Position numbers and translations under genes: made by a program. From contig CAYUZY010000090.1 of NCBI GenBank assembly GCA_964448645.1, forward strand, positions 1-7,878: a stretch of DNA of 7,878 bases. The letters run 5' to 3'. Shown here piece after piece: positions 1-6,981 of this stretch. Under the pieces are notes generated by a model, which did no database searches, was not told where the DNA came from, and saw nothing but the letters and a program-made list of their open reading frames with translations. The DNA is from GCA-2719315 sp964448645 (GTDB lineage: Bacteria > Bacteroidota > Bacteroidia > Flavobacteriales > Flavobacteriaceae). How positions within the stretch are numbered: position 1 is the stretch's first letter; the number at the start of each line of letters is the position of its first letter.

Positions 1-59
1 ATAACCTCTTCTACACGAGAGACTTCAAAAATCTTATCTATTGTATCTTTTTTTATCAA
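1..59 (-). CDS. dnaG: DNA primase DnaG, N-terminal fragment (runs off left edge)
   Basis: This is the 5' end of a gene that continues beyond base 1; only 19 complete codons are visible. Reading from a TTG at 59-57, the peptide is M-I-K-K-D-T-I-D-K-I-F-E-V-S-R-V-E-E-V. The pattern T-I-D-K-[IV]-F-x-x-[SA]-R-V-E-E-V is the characteristic start of bacterial DnaG, just ahead of its zinc-binding domain. DnaG makes the RNA primers for DNA replication at the fork. The frame is closed upstream by a TAA within the gap to the prenyl synthase gene, and it contains no ATG between that stop and the TTG, so TTG is the most plausible start. The gap to the upstream gene is 57 bases, very AT-rich, with no clear promoter. 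As I recall, primase next to a polyprenyl synthase gene is seen in flavobacteria. The call rests on a short peptide but a distinctive one. Confidence 0.78.
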   Translation of the reverse strand, partial: MIKKDTIDKIFEVSRVEEV

Positions 60-116
60 AAAAACTGTTTTTATAAAAATAAAATTTTATTATTTAAAAA
101 ATAAAAACTTTCTAAC

Positions 117-1094
117 TTATATTTTTCTTTCAATTATATAATTTAAAAGTAATTGTAAAGAATCTCTATATATGTTTTTAGGAAAGGAATGTAAAATTTT
201 TAAAGCCTTTTCTTTAAAAAAATTCATTTTATTAATTGAAAACTCTAATCCTCCAAAATCAATAACTTTTTTAATTATTTTATTTATAATTTTATTTTCT
301 TTATTATGGTTCTTAATAGATTTTATTAACCATCTTTTGTCTTTATTGTTTATATTATTAATTGTATAAATAAGTGGTAAAGTTATTTTTTTTTCTTTAA
401 GATCTATTCCTGTTGGCTTTCCAATAATTTTATCAGAATAATCAAACAAATCATCTTTAATTTGAAAAATCAAGCCTAATAATTCTCCAAACTTATAAAT
501 CTTAGCAATGTCTTTTTGATTAGACATAATAGAAGTAGCTCCAATAGAACAACAAGAGGCAATTAATACTGCAGTTTTTTTCTTTATAATACTATAATAA
601 ATTTTTTCAGTAATTCCAAAATCTCTAGATTTTTCTATTTGAAGTAATTCCCCTTCACTCATTTTTTTTACTGTTGTTGAAATTATTTTTAGTAAATCAA
701 AATCTTTATTCTCAACAGATAATAATAATCCTTTAGAGAAAAAATAATCTCCAACTAAAACAGCGATTTTGTTTTTCCACAAAGCATTAACTGAAAAAAA
801 GCCTCTTCTTTTATAACTGTCATCGACAATATCATCATGAACTAAAGTTGCAGTATGAATAAGTTCAATAAGAGTAGCTCCTCTATATGACCTATCGTTT
901 ACTTTTCCATTACCTAATAACTTTGCGACCAAAAAAACAAACATAGGTCTAATTTGCTTGCCTTTTCTTTTTAATATAAAAAAAGTAATTCTATTTAATA
1001 ATGAAACCTCAGACATCATTGAATTCTTGAATTTTTTTTCAAAAACCCGCATTTCTTCTTTAATTGGTTTTTTTATTATTTCAATTACTTTCAT
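117..1094 (-). CDS. Polyprenyl diphosphate synthase (trans, long-chain; IspB/HepT type)
   Basis: A 325-residue trans-isoprenyl diphosphate synthase that condenses isopentenyl diphosphate units onto an allylic primer. Seen in the sequence: the substrate-binding GKQIRP at residues 45-50, the first Asp-rich motif DDIVD at 87-91 followed by the R96-R97 pair, and the second Asp-rich motif DDLFD at 214-218 followed by GKPTGIDLKEKK, with the usual all-helical spacing. The fifth residue before the first Asp-rich motif is alanine (A82, in HTATLVHDD). In this family a small residue there goes with long products (about C35 or longer), whereas aromatic residues there give C15-C20. The likely role is therefore the side chain of menaquinone, acting in the cytosol or at the membrane; exact chain length cannot be read. 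The ATG start lies 16 bases after the rlmN stop, so co-transcription is likely. Family certain, product length inferred. Confidence 0.94.
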   Translation of the reverse strand: MKVIEIIKKPIKEEMRVFEKKFKNSMMSEVSLLNRITFFILKRKGKQIRPMFVFLVAKLLGNGKVNDRSYRGATLIELIHTATLVHDDIVDDSYKRRGFFSVNALWKNKIAVLVGDYFFSKGLLLSVENKDFDLLKIISTTVKKMSEGELLQIEKSRDFGITEKIYYSIIKKKTAVLIASCCSIGATSIMSNQKDIAKIYKFGELLGLIFQIKDDLFDYSDKIIGKPTGIDLKEKKITLPLIYTINNINNKDKRWLIKSIKNHNKENKIINKIIKKVIDFGGLEFSINKMNFFKEKALKILHSFPKNIYRDSLQLLLNYIIERKI

Positions 1095-1110
1095 TAATAT
1101 TAAGTTAAAC

Positions 1111-2163
1111 TCAAAACTTTTTAGATTTATTTGCTAATTGACCACAAGCGGCATCTATATCTTTCCCTCTAGACTTTCTAATTGTAACTGTTATATTTGA
1201 TTTACTAAGCTCCTTTTTGTATAAATTAATTACAGACTTTTTTGCTTGTTTAAAATCAATACTCCCAATTGGATTATACTCAATCAAATTTACTTTAACA
1301 TTTAAATCTTTACAAAACTCAATAAGTGCAATAATATCATCTTCTAAATCATTAATCAAATTCCAAACAATGTATTCCAATGTAAATATTTTTTTATTTT
1401 TATTTTGCCAATACCCTAATGAATCCTTAAGGGTTTCAAGAGAAAACTTTGTTGAAAATGGCATTATTTTTTCTCTTATTTTTTTTCTAGCACTATGAAG
1501 AGAAACTGCTAACTCAGTTTTAACCCCATCGTCAGCTAATTTTTTAATAAGCTTCGGTATACCTGAAGTTGAAATAGTAATCCTACTTGGAGAAAATCCA
1601 AGAAATGAAGGGTCAGTAATTTTATCTATAGCAGACAAAACATTATTATAATTCATTAATGGCTCTCCCATACCCATAAAAACAATATTTGTTAATGGTT
1701 TATTATAATAATCTAAACTTTGTTTATTCATTAAAAAGACCTGGTCAAAAATCTCATCTTTTTTTAAATTTCTAATATTTTTCATTTTTGAAGTTGCACA
1801 AAACTCACAATTTAAACTACAACCTACTTGAGATGAAACACATGCTGTTCTCCTATTTTTTGATGGAATAAGAACAGCTTCCACTATATTATTATCATTA
1901 AGTTTTACCGTATTCTTTATAGTTCCATCAAAGCTTTTTTGAGAAGTATCAAATTTAATTCTATTTATTTCAAAATTTAATTTAAGTAATAATCTTGATT
2001 CTTTTGAAATATTTGTCATTAAATCAAATGAATGGACACCTTTATTCCAAATCCAATTATAAACTTGATCTGCCCTATACGAAAGTAAACCCTTATTTAC
2101 AAATATTTCCCTTAACTGAGTTAATGTTAAGACTCTAATGTCTATTTTTTCAAAATCATCCAA
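1111..2163 (-). CDS. rlmN: 23S rRNA (adenine(2503)-C(2))-methyltransferase RlmN
   Basis: A radical-SAM enzyme of 350 residues, normal family length, that methylates C2 of A2503 in 23S rRNA; E. coli RlmN also modifies A37 of some tRNAs. The 4Fe-4S ligands are C115, C119 and C122 (CSLNCEFC), and the SAM-binding MGMGEPL is at 163-169. The two mechanistic cysteines are present: C340 in DIDAACGQL corresponds to the methylated Cys355 of E. coli, and C108, seven residues before the cluster, corresponds to Cys118. This completeness supports RlmN rather than Cfr, as does the neighbourhood of core genes. The start is a TTG at 2163-2161: the first downstream in-frame ATG is at residue 49, inside the conserved N-terminal domain, and the frame upstream contains no ATG before a TAA, so TTG is the best choice. 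The gap to the queA stop is 30 bases with no clear promoter, so it is probably read from the queA promoter. Confidence 0.96.
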   Translation of the reverse strand: MDDFEKIDIRVLTLTQLREIFVNKGLLSYRADQVYNWIWNKGVHSFDLMTNISKESRLLLKLNFEINRIKFDTSQKSFDGTIKNTVKLNDNNIVEAVLIPSKNRRTACVSSQVGCSLNCEFCATSKMKNIRNLKKDEIFDQVFLMNKQSLDYYNKPLTNIVFMGMGEPLMNYNNVLSAIDKITDPSFLGFSPSRITISTSGIPKLIKKLADDGVKTELAVSLHSARKKIREKIMPFSTKFSLETLKDSLGYWQNKNKKIFTLEYIVWNLINDLEDDIIALIEFCKDLNVKVNLIEYNPIGSIDFKQAKKSVINLYKKELSKSNITVTIRKSRGKDIDAACGQLANKSKKF

Positions 2164-2193
2164 ATTAAAATCACAAAAATTAATGCTTTTTTA

Positions 2194-3243
2194 TTATAAA
2201 ATTAACATTGCATCTCCATAAGAATAAAAATTATACTTCTCTTTTACAGCAACTTTATAAGCATGCTTAATAAAGTTATGATCTGCAAATGCTGATACCA
2301 TCATCAATAAAGTAGATTTAGGTGTATGAAAATTTGTTACCATACAATTTGCTATTGAAAAATCATATGGAGGAAATATAAATTTATGAGTCCAGCCATT
2401 ATATTCATTAAGAGTTCCATAAGAAGAAACTGAAGATTCTAAACCTCTCATTGATGTTGTTCCTATAGCGCAAATTTTACTTTTTAATTTAATGGCTTCA
2501 TTTATTTTATCAACAGCAATTTTATCAATTATCAATTCCTCTGAATCCATTTTATGTTTAGATAAGTCTTCAACTTCAACAGGGCTAAAAGTTCCGAGAC
2601 CTACATGAAGAGTTAATTCAGCAAAATTAATTCCCTTAATCTCAAGTCTTTTTAAAAGATGTTTTGAAAAATGAAGACCTGCAGTTGGTGCAGCAACTGC
2701 TCCTTCATGCTTAGCATAAATTGTTTGATATCTGTTTTTGTCTTCTTCTTCAACAGCTCTATTTATATATTTTGGAAGTGGAGTTTCTCCTAATTCTGAC
2801 AACTTATCCCTAAATTCATCATAACTTCCATCATATAAAAATCTGAGAGTTCTCCCTCTTGAAGTAGTATTATCAATTACCTCAGCTACAAGACTTTCAT
2901 CATTTCCAAAATATAATTTATTTCCTATTCTTATTTTTCTTGCAGGATCAACCAAAACATCCCATAATCTCTGGTCTTTATTAAGTTCTCTTAATAAAAA
3001 AACTTCAATTCGAGCCCCTGTTTTTTCTTTATTACCAAATAATCGAGCTGGAAAAACTTTAGTATTATTTAAAACCATTACATCTCCAGAATCAAAAAAA
3101 TTCATAATATCTTTAAATTTATGATGAGAAATTTTTTCTTCCTTTCTACTTAAAACCATAAGTCTAGAATCATCTCTACCTTCTGAAGGTCTTTGAGCTA
3201 AAAGTGATTTTGGTAAATCGAATTGAAAATTAGATAGTTTCAT
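2194..3243 (-). CDS. queA: S-adenosylmethionine:tRNA ribosyltransferase-isomerase QueA
   Basis: QueA transfers and isomerises the ribosyl group of SAM onto preQ1 at wobble position 34 of GUN-anticodon tRNAs, giving epoxyqueuosine. Numbering from the ATG at 3243-3241 gives 349 residues, typical of the family. Visible signatures are RDDSRLMVL (23-31), LNNTKVFPARL (58-68), LPKYINR (156-162), RYQTIYA then GAVAAPTAGLHF (171-192), LHVGLGTF (212-219), GTTSMRGLES (261-270), NFHTPKSTLLMM (304-315) and YSYGDAMLIL at the C-terminus. The frame stays open upstream to a GTG at 3282, which would add 13 residues. I reject that start because the ATG product begins MKLSNFQFDLP, the usual QueA N-terminus, and because the likely promoter lies between the two starts. 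It is the first gene after that promoter and is followed by rlmN after 30 bases. GTTSMR in place of the commoner GTTSVR is a conservative change. Confidence 0.97.
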   Translation of the reverse strand: MKLSNFQFDLPKSLLAQRPSEGRDDSRLMVLSRKEEKISHHKFKDIMNFFDSGDVMVLNNTKVFPARLFGNKEKTGARIEVFLLRELNKDQRLWDVLVDPARKIRIGNKLYFGNDESLVAEVIDNTTSRGRTLRFLYDGSYDEFRDKLSELGETPLPKYINRAVEEEDKNRYQTIYAKHEGAVAAPTAGLHFSKHLLKRLEIKGINFAELTLHVGLGTFSPVEVEDLSKHKMDSEELIIDKIAVDKINEAIKLKSKICAIGTTSMRGLESSVSSYGTLNEYNGWTHKFIFPPYDFSIANCMVTNFHTPKSTLLMMVSAFADHNFIKHAYKVAVKEKYNFYSYGDAMLIL

Positions 3244-3260
3244 AATAAAAAATTTGATTG

Positions 3261-3292
3261 CAAATATAATGCCTCTCGACACCCAAAGTCAA
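3261..3292 (-). promoter_or_regulatory. Bacteroidota-type promoter upstream of queA
   Basis: On the minus strand the 61-base aroA-queA gap holds TTG (3292-3290), a 21-base spacer, and TATATTTG (3268-3261). This matches the known Bacteroidota housekeeping promoter, a TTG or TTTG at about -33 and TAnnTTTG at about -7, spaced roughly 17 to 23 bases apart. The predicted transcription start is near 3258, giving a leader of about 14 bases before the queA ATG. The spacer (GGTGTCGAGAGGC) is noticeably richer in G+C than its surroundings. The location in one of the largest gaps of the cluster, directly before a gene start, strengthens the call. There is no experimental evidence here. Confidence 0.65.
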
Positions 3293-3304
3293 GTAAAAAG
3301 TAAT

Positions 3305-4531
3305 TTAACTTTTAATAGTTTTAAAACCAATACTTTCTATATCATTCCAAAAACCAGGATAAGATTTTTTCACAACTTCAAAATTCTCTATTTGAATTGG
3401 ATAATGAATAGATAATGGAGCAAATGCCATAGCCATTCTATGATCATCATAAGTTTTTAAAAAATTACTTTTATTAATGTTATTATTACTATTTTTTAAA
3501 TGAAATGAATTTTTAGTAATATTTATTTCTGCTCCTAATTTTGTCATTTCAGTTTTAAGAGCAGCCAGTCTATCAGTCTCTTTTATCTTAAGAGTATGTA
3601 ATCCTTTAAGGTTACAATTTAAACTTAAACCAAAACATGTGACAGCAATAGTTTGAGCTATATCAGGAGAATCAATCAAATTTAAGTTAAGAACATTTTT
3701 TACCTCTATTTTTTTCTTTGATAAAATTAATCTTCCATTATCAAATCTACTTGAAACACCCAGTAAATCATAGATGTTAATTAAACAAGAATCTCCTTGA
3801 AGACTTTTTTTGTTAAAATTATTTAAAACTATTTCACCCTCTTTACACAAAGCAATAATACTATAAAAATAAGATGCAGAACTCCAATCTGACTCAACTT
3901 TATAAGAAAGAGGATTTATCTTCCTTTTTGGGCTAATTTCAATAATATTGTTTTTAAAAAATGATTTTACTCCCAATTCTTTCAACAATTTCAATGTCAT
4001 TTTTATATAAGGTATTGATGTTATTTCTCCAATTAATTTAATTCTAAGTCCATTATCTAAAATTGGAGCTAGAAGTATCAAAGAAGAGATATATTGACTA
4101 CTTATATTAGCAGGAAGAAAAATGTCTTTAGATTTCAAATTACTCCCAATAATTTTTAAAGGGGGAAACCCTTCTTTTTTTTGATAAGAAATTTTTGCGC
4201 CTAATTTTTTTAAAGCATCAACTAAAATTTTAATTGGTCTTTCTTGCATTCTTTTTGAACCAGTTAAAATAATTTCTCGATCTTTTGTTACTGAAAAATA
4301 AGAAGTTAAAAATCTCATTGCAGTTCCAGCATGTCCAATGTCAATAACCTTTTTTTTTGACTTTAAACCATGTTTCATTAAAACAGTATCTTCAGAATTA
4401 GATTCATTTAAAATTTTTATTAAAGGGTAAAGCGATTGTAAAAACAACAATCTATTAGAAATACTTTTTGACCCCTTTATATCAATTACGCCATTACAAA
4501 CTTTAGATGGATGAGACACATGCAAATTCAT
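3305..4531 (-). CDS. aroA: 3-phosphoshikimate 1-carboxyvinyltransferase (EPSP synthase)
   Basis: AroA joins phosphoenolpyruvate to shikimate 3-phosphate, the sixth step of the shikimate pathway to aromatic amino acids, in the cytosol. The protein is 408 residues, somewhat shorter than E. coli (427). Motifs in order: GSKSISNR (20-27, catalytic K22 and R27), HAGTAMRF (67-74), SSQYISS (144-150), DSPDIAQT (287-294, D290 equivalent to E. coli D313), KETDR (317-321, E318 and R321), DDHRMAMAF (362-370, R365) and KKSYP (388-392, K389 equivalent to E. coli K411). The PEP/glyphosate loop reads HAGTAMRF where E. coli has NAGTAMRP: the glycine equivalent to G96 is kept (G69), but N94 is histidine and P101 is phenylalanine. 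From memory the histidine form is common in Bacteroidota. The ATG follows the MazG-family stop by one base (TAA-T-ATG), which suggests translational coupling. The queA promoter follows its stop. Confidence 0.97.
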   Translation of the reverse strand: MNLHVSHPSKVCNGVIDIKGSKSISNRLLFLQSLYPLIKILNESNSEDTVLMKHGLKSKKKVIDIGHAGTAMRFLTSYFSVTKDREIILTGSKRMQERPIKILVDALKKLGAKISYQKKEGFPPLKIIGSNLKSKDIFLPANISSQYISSLILLAPILDNGLRIKLIGEITSIPYIKMTLKLLKELGVKSFFKNNIIEISPKRKINPLSYKVESDWSSASYFYSIIALCKEGEIVLNNFNKKSLQGDSCLINIYDLLGVSSRFDNGRLILSKKKIEVKNVLNLNLIDSPDIAQTIAVTCFGLSLNCNLKGLHTLKIKETDRLAALKTEMTKLGAEINITKNSFHLKNSNNNINKSNFLKTYDDHRMAMAFAPLSIHYPIQIENFEVVKKSYPGFWNDIESIGFKTIKS

Positions 4532-4532
4532 A

Positions 4533-4862
4533 TTAAGATTTTAACTTTGGGTTATTTTTATGTCTTTCGCGATCTCTTTTTGTCTTAATTTTTAACTTTG
4601 AATCAAAAGAAGATTGAAGATTAATTCCTGTTTGATTAGCTAAACATATTAGTACAAATAAAACATCAGCCAATTCTTCACCAAGATCTTTATTTTTATC
4701 TGAGTCTTTTTCTGATTGCTCTCCATATCTTCTTGCTATAATTGATGCCACCTCCCCAACTTCTTCAGTCAATTGAGCCATATTTGTTAGCTCATCAAAA
4801 TATCTTACACCGTGTGATTTAATCCAATCATCAACTTTTTTTTGAGCTTTCTCTAAATCCAT
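4533..4862 (-). CDS. MazG-like nucleotide pyrophosphohydrolase (single domain)
   Basis: A 109-residue all-alpha NTP pyrophosphohydrolase of the MazG-like/dUTPase superfamily, which cleaves (d)NTPs to (d)NMP and pyrophosphate. Visible are the metal-binding EExxE (E33, E34, E37 in TEEVGEVA) and the second acidic motif ExxD (E63, D66 in EELADVLFVL), followed by an amphipathic helix and a basic tail (TKRDRERHKNNP). Length and layout fit the short single-domain family found in many Bacteroidota rather than the two-domain E. coli MazG. Substrate is not readable; house-cleaning of non-canonical or excess nucleotides is the usual role. The ATG start is clear. It lies 35 bases after the HAD gene and one base before aroA, so it is probably in the same transcript. 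Its neighbour is a probable pyrimidine nucleotidase, which fits a nucleotide-sanitation pairing (inference). Confidence 0.92.
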   Translation of the reverse strand: MDLEKAQKKVDDWIKSHGVRYFDELTNMAQLTEEVGEVASIIARRYGEQSEKDSDKNKDLGEELADVLFVLICLANQTGINLQSSFDSKLKIKTKRDRERHKNNPKLKS

Positions 4863-4897
4863 AAATCAAAAATAAAAATTAATTTAGAGTTCTGTAA

Positions 4898-5596
4898 TTA
4901 TAAATAACTTTTAATCTCTTTTAAATCTTTAACAATAAGACATAAGTCATGAATAGGTTCATTTTGAGAATTAAAATGAATAGCTTTAAGACCAAAGTTT
5001 AAAGCACCTATTATGTCTGCCTCTATACTATCTCCTATCATTAATGATGACCCTGGGGGTTTTTTTATTTTTTTTAAAACATAATCAAATATTTCAGGGT
5101 TAGGTTTCTTATACCCAACTTCTTCAGAAGTAAAAATATTATCAAAATATTTATGTAAACCGGAATTTTTTATTTTTCGATTTTGAACATCTTCAAATCC
5201 ATTTGATAATATATGAAGACTATATTTATTGTTTAAAGAATCTAAAAGATCTAATGATCCTTCATGTAAAAATGAAAAACCAGACAAATATTTCAAGTAC
5301 ATTTCTGAAATTTCAACTATTTGATCATCATCAATTTTAACATTAAGTTTTATGAATGTTAATTTTAATCTTTCATATCTTAATTTGTCTCTGGAAATTT
5401 TATTTTCCCTATATAATTTCCAAAATTTATGATTAATTGGACTATATATTCTCAAAAAATTATTTAAAGAAATTTTTATGTTTAATGAATTAAAAATCTT
5501 TTTAAAAGTCAATTCAGAATTTTTTTCAAAATCCCATAAAGTGTGATCTAGATCAAAAAAAATATCAGTAATTTTATTTTTATCAAAACCTTTCAA
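4898..5596 (-). CDS. HAD-superfamily hydrolase, YjjG/YfnB-type pyrimidine 5'-nucleotidase
   Basis: A 232-residue haloacid dehalogenase-fold phosphatase with a helical cap (subfamily IA). All four HAD motifs are present: motif I DLDHT (D15 nucleophile, D17 acid/base), motif II SNG (131-133), motif III with K164 in GYKKPNP, and motif IV GDSIEAD (188-194, D189 and D194). The stretch FFDLDHTLWDFEKNS and the end of the cap are characteristic of YjjG/YfnB proteins; E. coli YjjG dephosphorylates UMP, dUMP, dTMP and non-canonical pyrimidine nucleotides. Substrate here is inferred from family. The start is a TTG at 5596-5594, inside the last codons of mpl, giving a 14-base overlap in another frame. 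There is no in-frame ATG before residue 99, and the TTG places nine residues ahead of the first conserved strand, which is reasonable. The overlap suggests coupling to mpl translation. The MazG-like gene follows after 35 bases. Confidence 0.9.
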   Translation of the reverse strand: MKGFDKNKITDIFFDLDHTLWDFEKNSELTFKKIFNSLNIKISLNNFLRIYSPINHKFWKLYRENKISRDKLRYERLKLTFIKLNVKIDDDQIVEISEMYLKYLSGFSFLHEGSLDLLDSLNNKYSLHILSNGFEDVQNRKIKNSGLHKYFDNIFTSEEVGYKKPNPEIFDYVLKKIKKPPGSSLMIGDSIEADIIGALNFGLKAIHFNSQNEPIHDLCLIVKDLKEIKSYL

Positions 5597-6944
5597 GATG
5601 ACTTATAAATTTTTTATAATTAAACCCATCAAAGTTTCCTGAACTCATCATTAAAACTATTGTCCTAGAATAATAATCATTAAATAAATTTTTATTTAAT
5701 TCTATTAAACTAGTGATTAACTCTATATTTTGATTATTGAACGATTCTTTTATTTGAGAGGAAGAAATAATCTGTCTGTTTTTTTCTTTTAAAACTATTA
5801 AGCTATAAAAAACAATAATCTTATCAACACCATTTAATGTATTTGAATAATTTTTTAAAAAAATCAAATCAAGACTACTATATGTATGAAGTTCTAAACA
5901 AACAACTATTCTATAATTCTTAAATTGTTCTAGTATAGCATCTTTAGTTGCTTTCACTTTACTTGGAGAATGAGCAAAATCTTTATATAAAAAACTTGTT
6001 TTACCAGAAGCTATAAGTTCTAATCTTCCTGAAACACCTTTAAAGCTTTGTATTGCTTCAAAAAAGTCTGTTTCATTTATCCCCATATATTGACATGCTA
6101 GCCTAGCTCCTTCAAGGTTAATTAAATTATGTTCTCCAAAAATATTTAATTTAATTTTACCTTCTAAGCTATCAACATATGTTATACCTTTATTAATTTC
6201 ACTAGCTAAAAATTTGTAAGGAATCTTTTTAATTAAGTGATTTAAATTATGAATAACATCAATTAAAGTTTTGTCTAAAGAATTATAAAGCAGAACTCCT
6301 CCCTCAGAAATTGATAATATAAATTTTTTAAACTGATCAATATATAATTTAAATGAAGGAAAAACATTTACATGATCCCATGAAATCCCATTTATAATGG
6401 CAATATGAGGCTTATACCATAAAAATTTGGACTTTAGGTCTAAACAAGAGGATAAATATTCATCACCTTCAATAAGAATAAAATCATTTTTGTCTGTTAA
6501 AGATATTGTTTCTTTAGACCCTTGAATTGGAGCTCCAATTATATAATCAATATTAATATTATTGTAATTCATAACATGTAAAATCATAGCTGAAATAGAG
6601 CTTTTGCCATGGCTTCCAGCAACTACAACTCTAGTCTTATTTGAACTAATTGAACTAATGAATTCAGGATATGATTTAATCTTTAACCCAATAGATTGAG
6701 CTTTTTTTAATTCTACATTATTCTTTTTTGCATGCATTCCAAGAATAATCAAATCTATTTTAGAAGAAATCTCATTAGAAAACCAACCTTGTTTTTTTGG
6801 AAACAAACCTGCCTTTTTTAGATTTGATTTAGCAGGCTCATAAATATTATCATCACTTCCTGAAACATTATGTCCTTTTTTTAACATCTCAATTGCTAAG
6901 CTATGCATAGCGGTTCCTCCAATAGCTATAAAATGTATTCTCAT
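5583..6944 (-). CDS. mpl: UDP-MurNAc:L-Ala-gamma-D-Glu-meso-DAP ligase (murein peptide ligase)
   Basis: A 453-residue Mur-ligase family protein that, by family, attaches recycled murein tripeptide to UDP-N-acetylmuramate, bypassing MurC, MurD and MurE. Seen: an N-terminal Rossmann-like domain starting MRIHFIAIGGTAMHSLA with GSDD (29-32); the ATP P-loop GSHGKSS (110-116); the acidic EGDEY (159-163); SWDHVNVFP (188-196), where the WDH histidine fits the metal/ATP site; FGEHNLINLEGAR (269-281); GVSGRLEL with R307 (303-310); DFAHSPSK (322-329) opening the C-terminal domain; and SSGNFDG (434-440). EGDEYLSS and SSGNFDG favour Mpl over MurC as I remember the families. The P-loop has GKSS where GKTT is commonest, a conservative change. 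A perfect 9-base tandem duplication lies between the first two domains. The ATG start is clear, 37 bases after obg, and the stop overlaps the next gene by 14 bases. Confidence 0.93.
   Translation of the reverse strand: MRIHFIAIGGTAMHSLAIEMLKKGHNVSGSDDNIYEPAKSNLKKAGLFPKKQGWFSNEISSKIDLIILGMHAKKNNVELKKAQSIGLKIKSYPEFISSISSNKTRVVVAGSHGKSSISAMILHVMNYNNINIDYIIGAPIQGSKETISLTDKNDFILIEGDEYLSSCLDLKSKFLWYKPHIAIINGISWDHVNVFPSFKLYIDQFKKFILSISEGGVLLYNSLDKTLIDVIHNLNHLIKKIPYKFLASEINKGITYVDSLEGKIKLNIFGEHNLINLEGARLACQYMGINETDFFEAIQSFKGVSGRLELIASGKTSFLYKDFAHSPSKVKATKDAILEQFKNYRIVVCLELHTYSSLDLIFLKNYSNTLNGVDKIIVFYSLIVLKEKNRQIISSSQIKESFNNQNIELITSLIELNKNLFNDYYSRTIVLMMSSGNFDGFNYKKFISHLERF
6642..6659 (-). repeat. Perfect 9-base tandem duplication inside mpl
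   Basis: ATTAGTTCA occurs twice in a row in frame, encoding Ile-Ser-Ser twice (residues 96-101). It lies just before the P-loop, in the linker between the N-terminal and ATP-binding domains. It is in frame and does not disturb the gene. It looks like a small replication-slippage duplication in a tolerant linker. Confidence 0.7.
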
Positions 6945-6981
6945 AATGGTTTAAAAACAAAAAATTATAATGTTTTTTCTA

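Noticed and set aside
67..108. Inverted repeat GTTTTTAT / ATAAAAAC (67-74 and 101-108) plus a 14-base AT palindrome (78-91), followed on the minus strand by a T-run: a possible terminator after the prenyl synthase gene.
   Set aside because: The stem is almost all A-T with a 26-base loop, and the T-run overlaps the dnaG start. In DNA this AT-rich such repeats arise by chance.
172..369. Plus-strand open frame of 65 codons with a hydrophobic translation.
   Set aside because: It is antisense to the prenyl synthase gene, whose conserved reading is unambiguous. The leucine/isoleucine-rich product is what AT-rich antisense DNA gives by chance.
1217..1498. Plus-strand open frame of 93 codons.
   Set aside because: It is antisense to the conserved C-terminal half of rlmN, with no family resemblance and no start context.
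3244..3282. Upstream GTG start for queA, adding 13 residues.
   Set aside because: The extra residues do not resemble QueA N-termini, the ATG at 3243 gives the usual start, and the likely promoter lies within the extension.
4867..4874. TATTTTTG on the minus strand just before the MazG-like gene, matching the TAnnTTTG -7 box.
   Set aside because: Only four bases separate it from the ATG, and there is no TTG at the right distance upstream. In A/T-rich leaders the box occurs by chance.
6945..6981. Possible promoter in the 37-base obg-mpl gap (TATAATTTTTTG).
   Set aside because: The spacing does not fit TAnnTTTG, there is no partner TTG element, and the gap is short enough for simple read-through.
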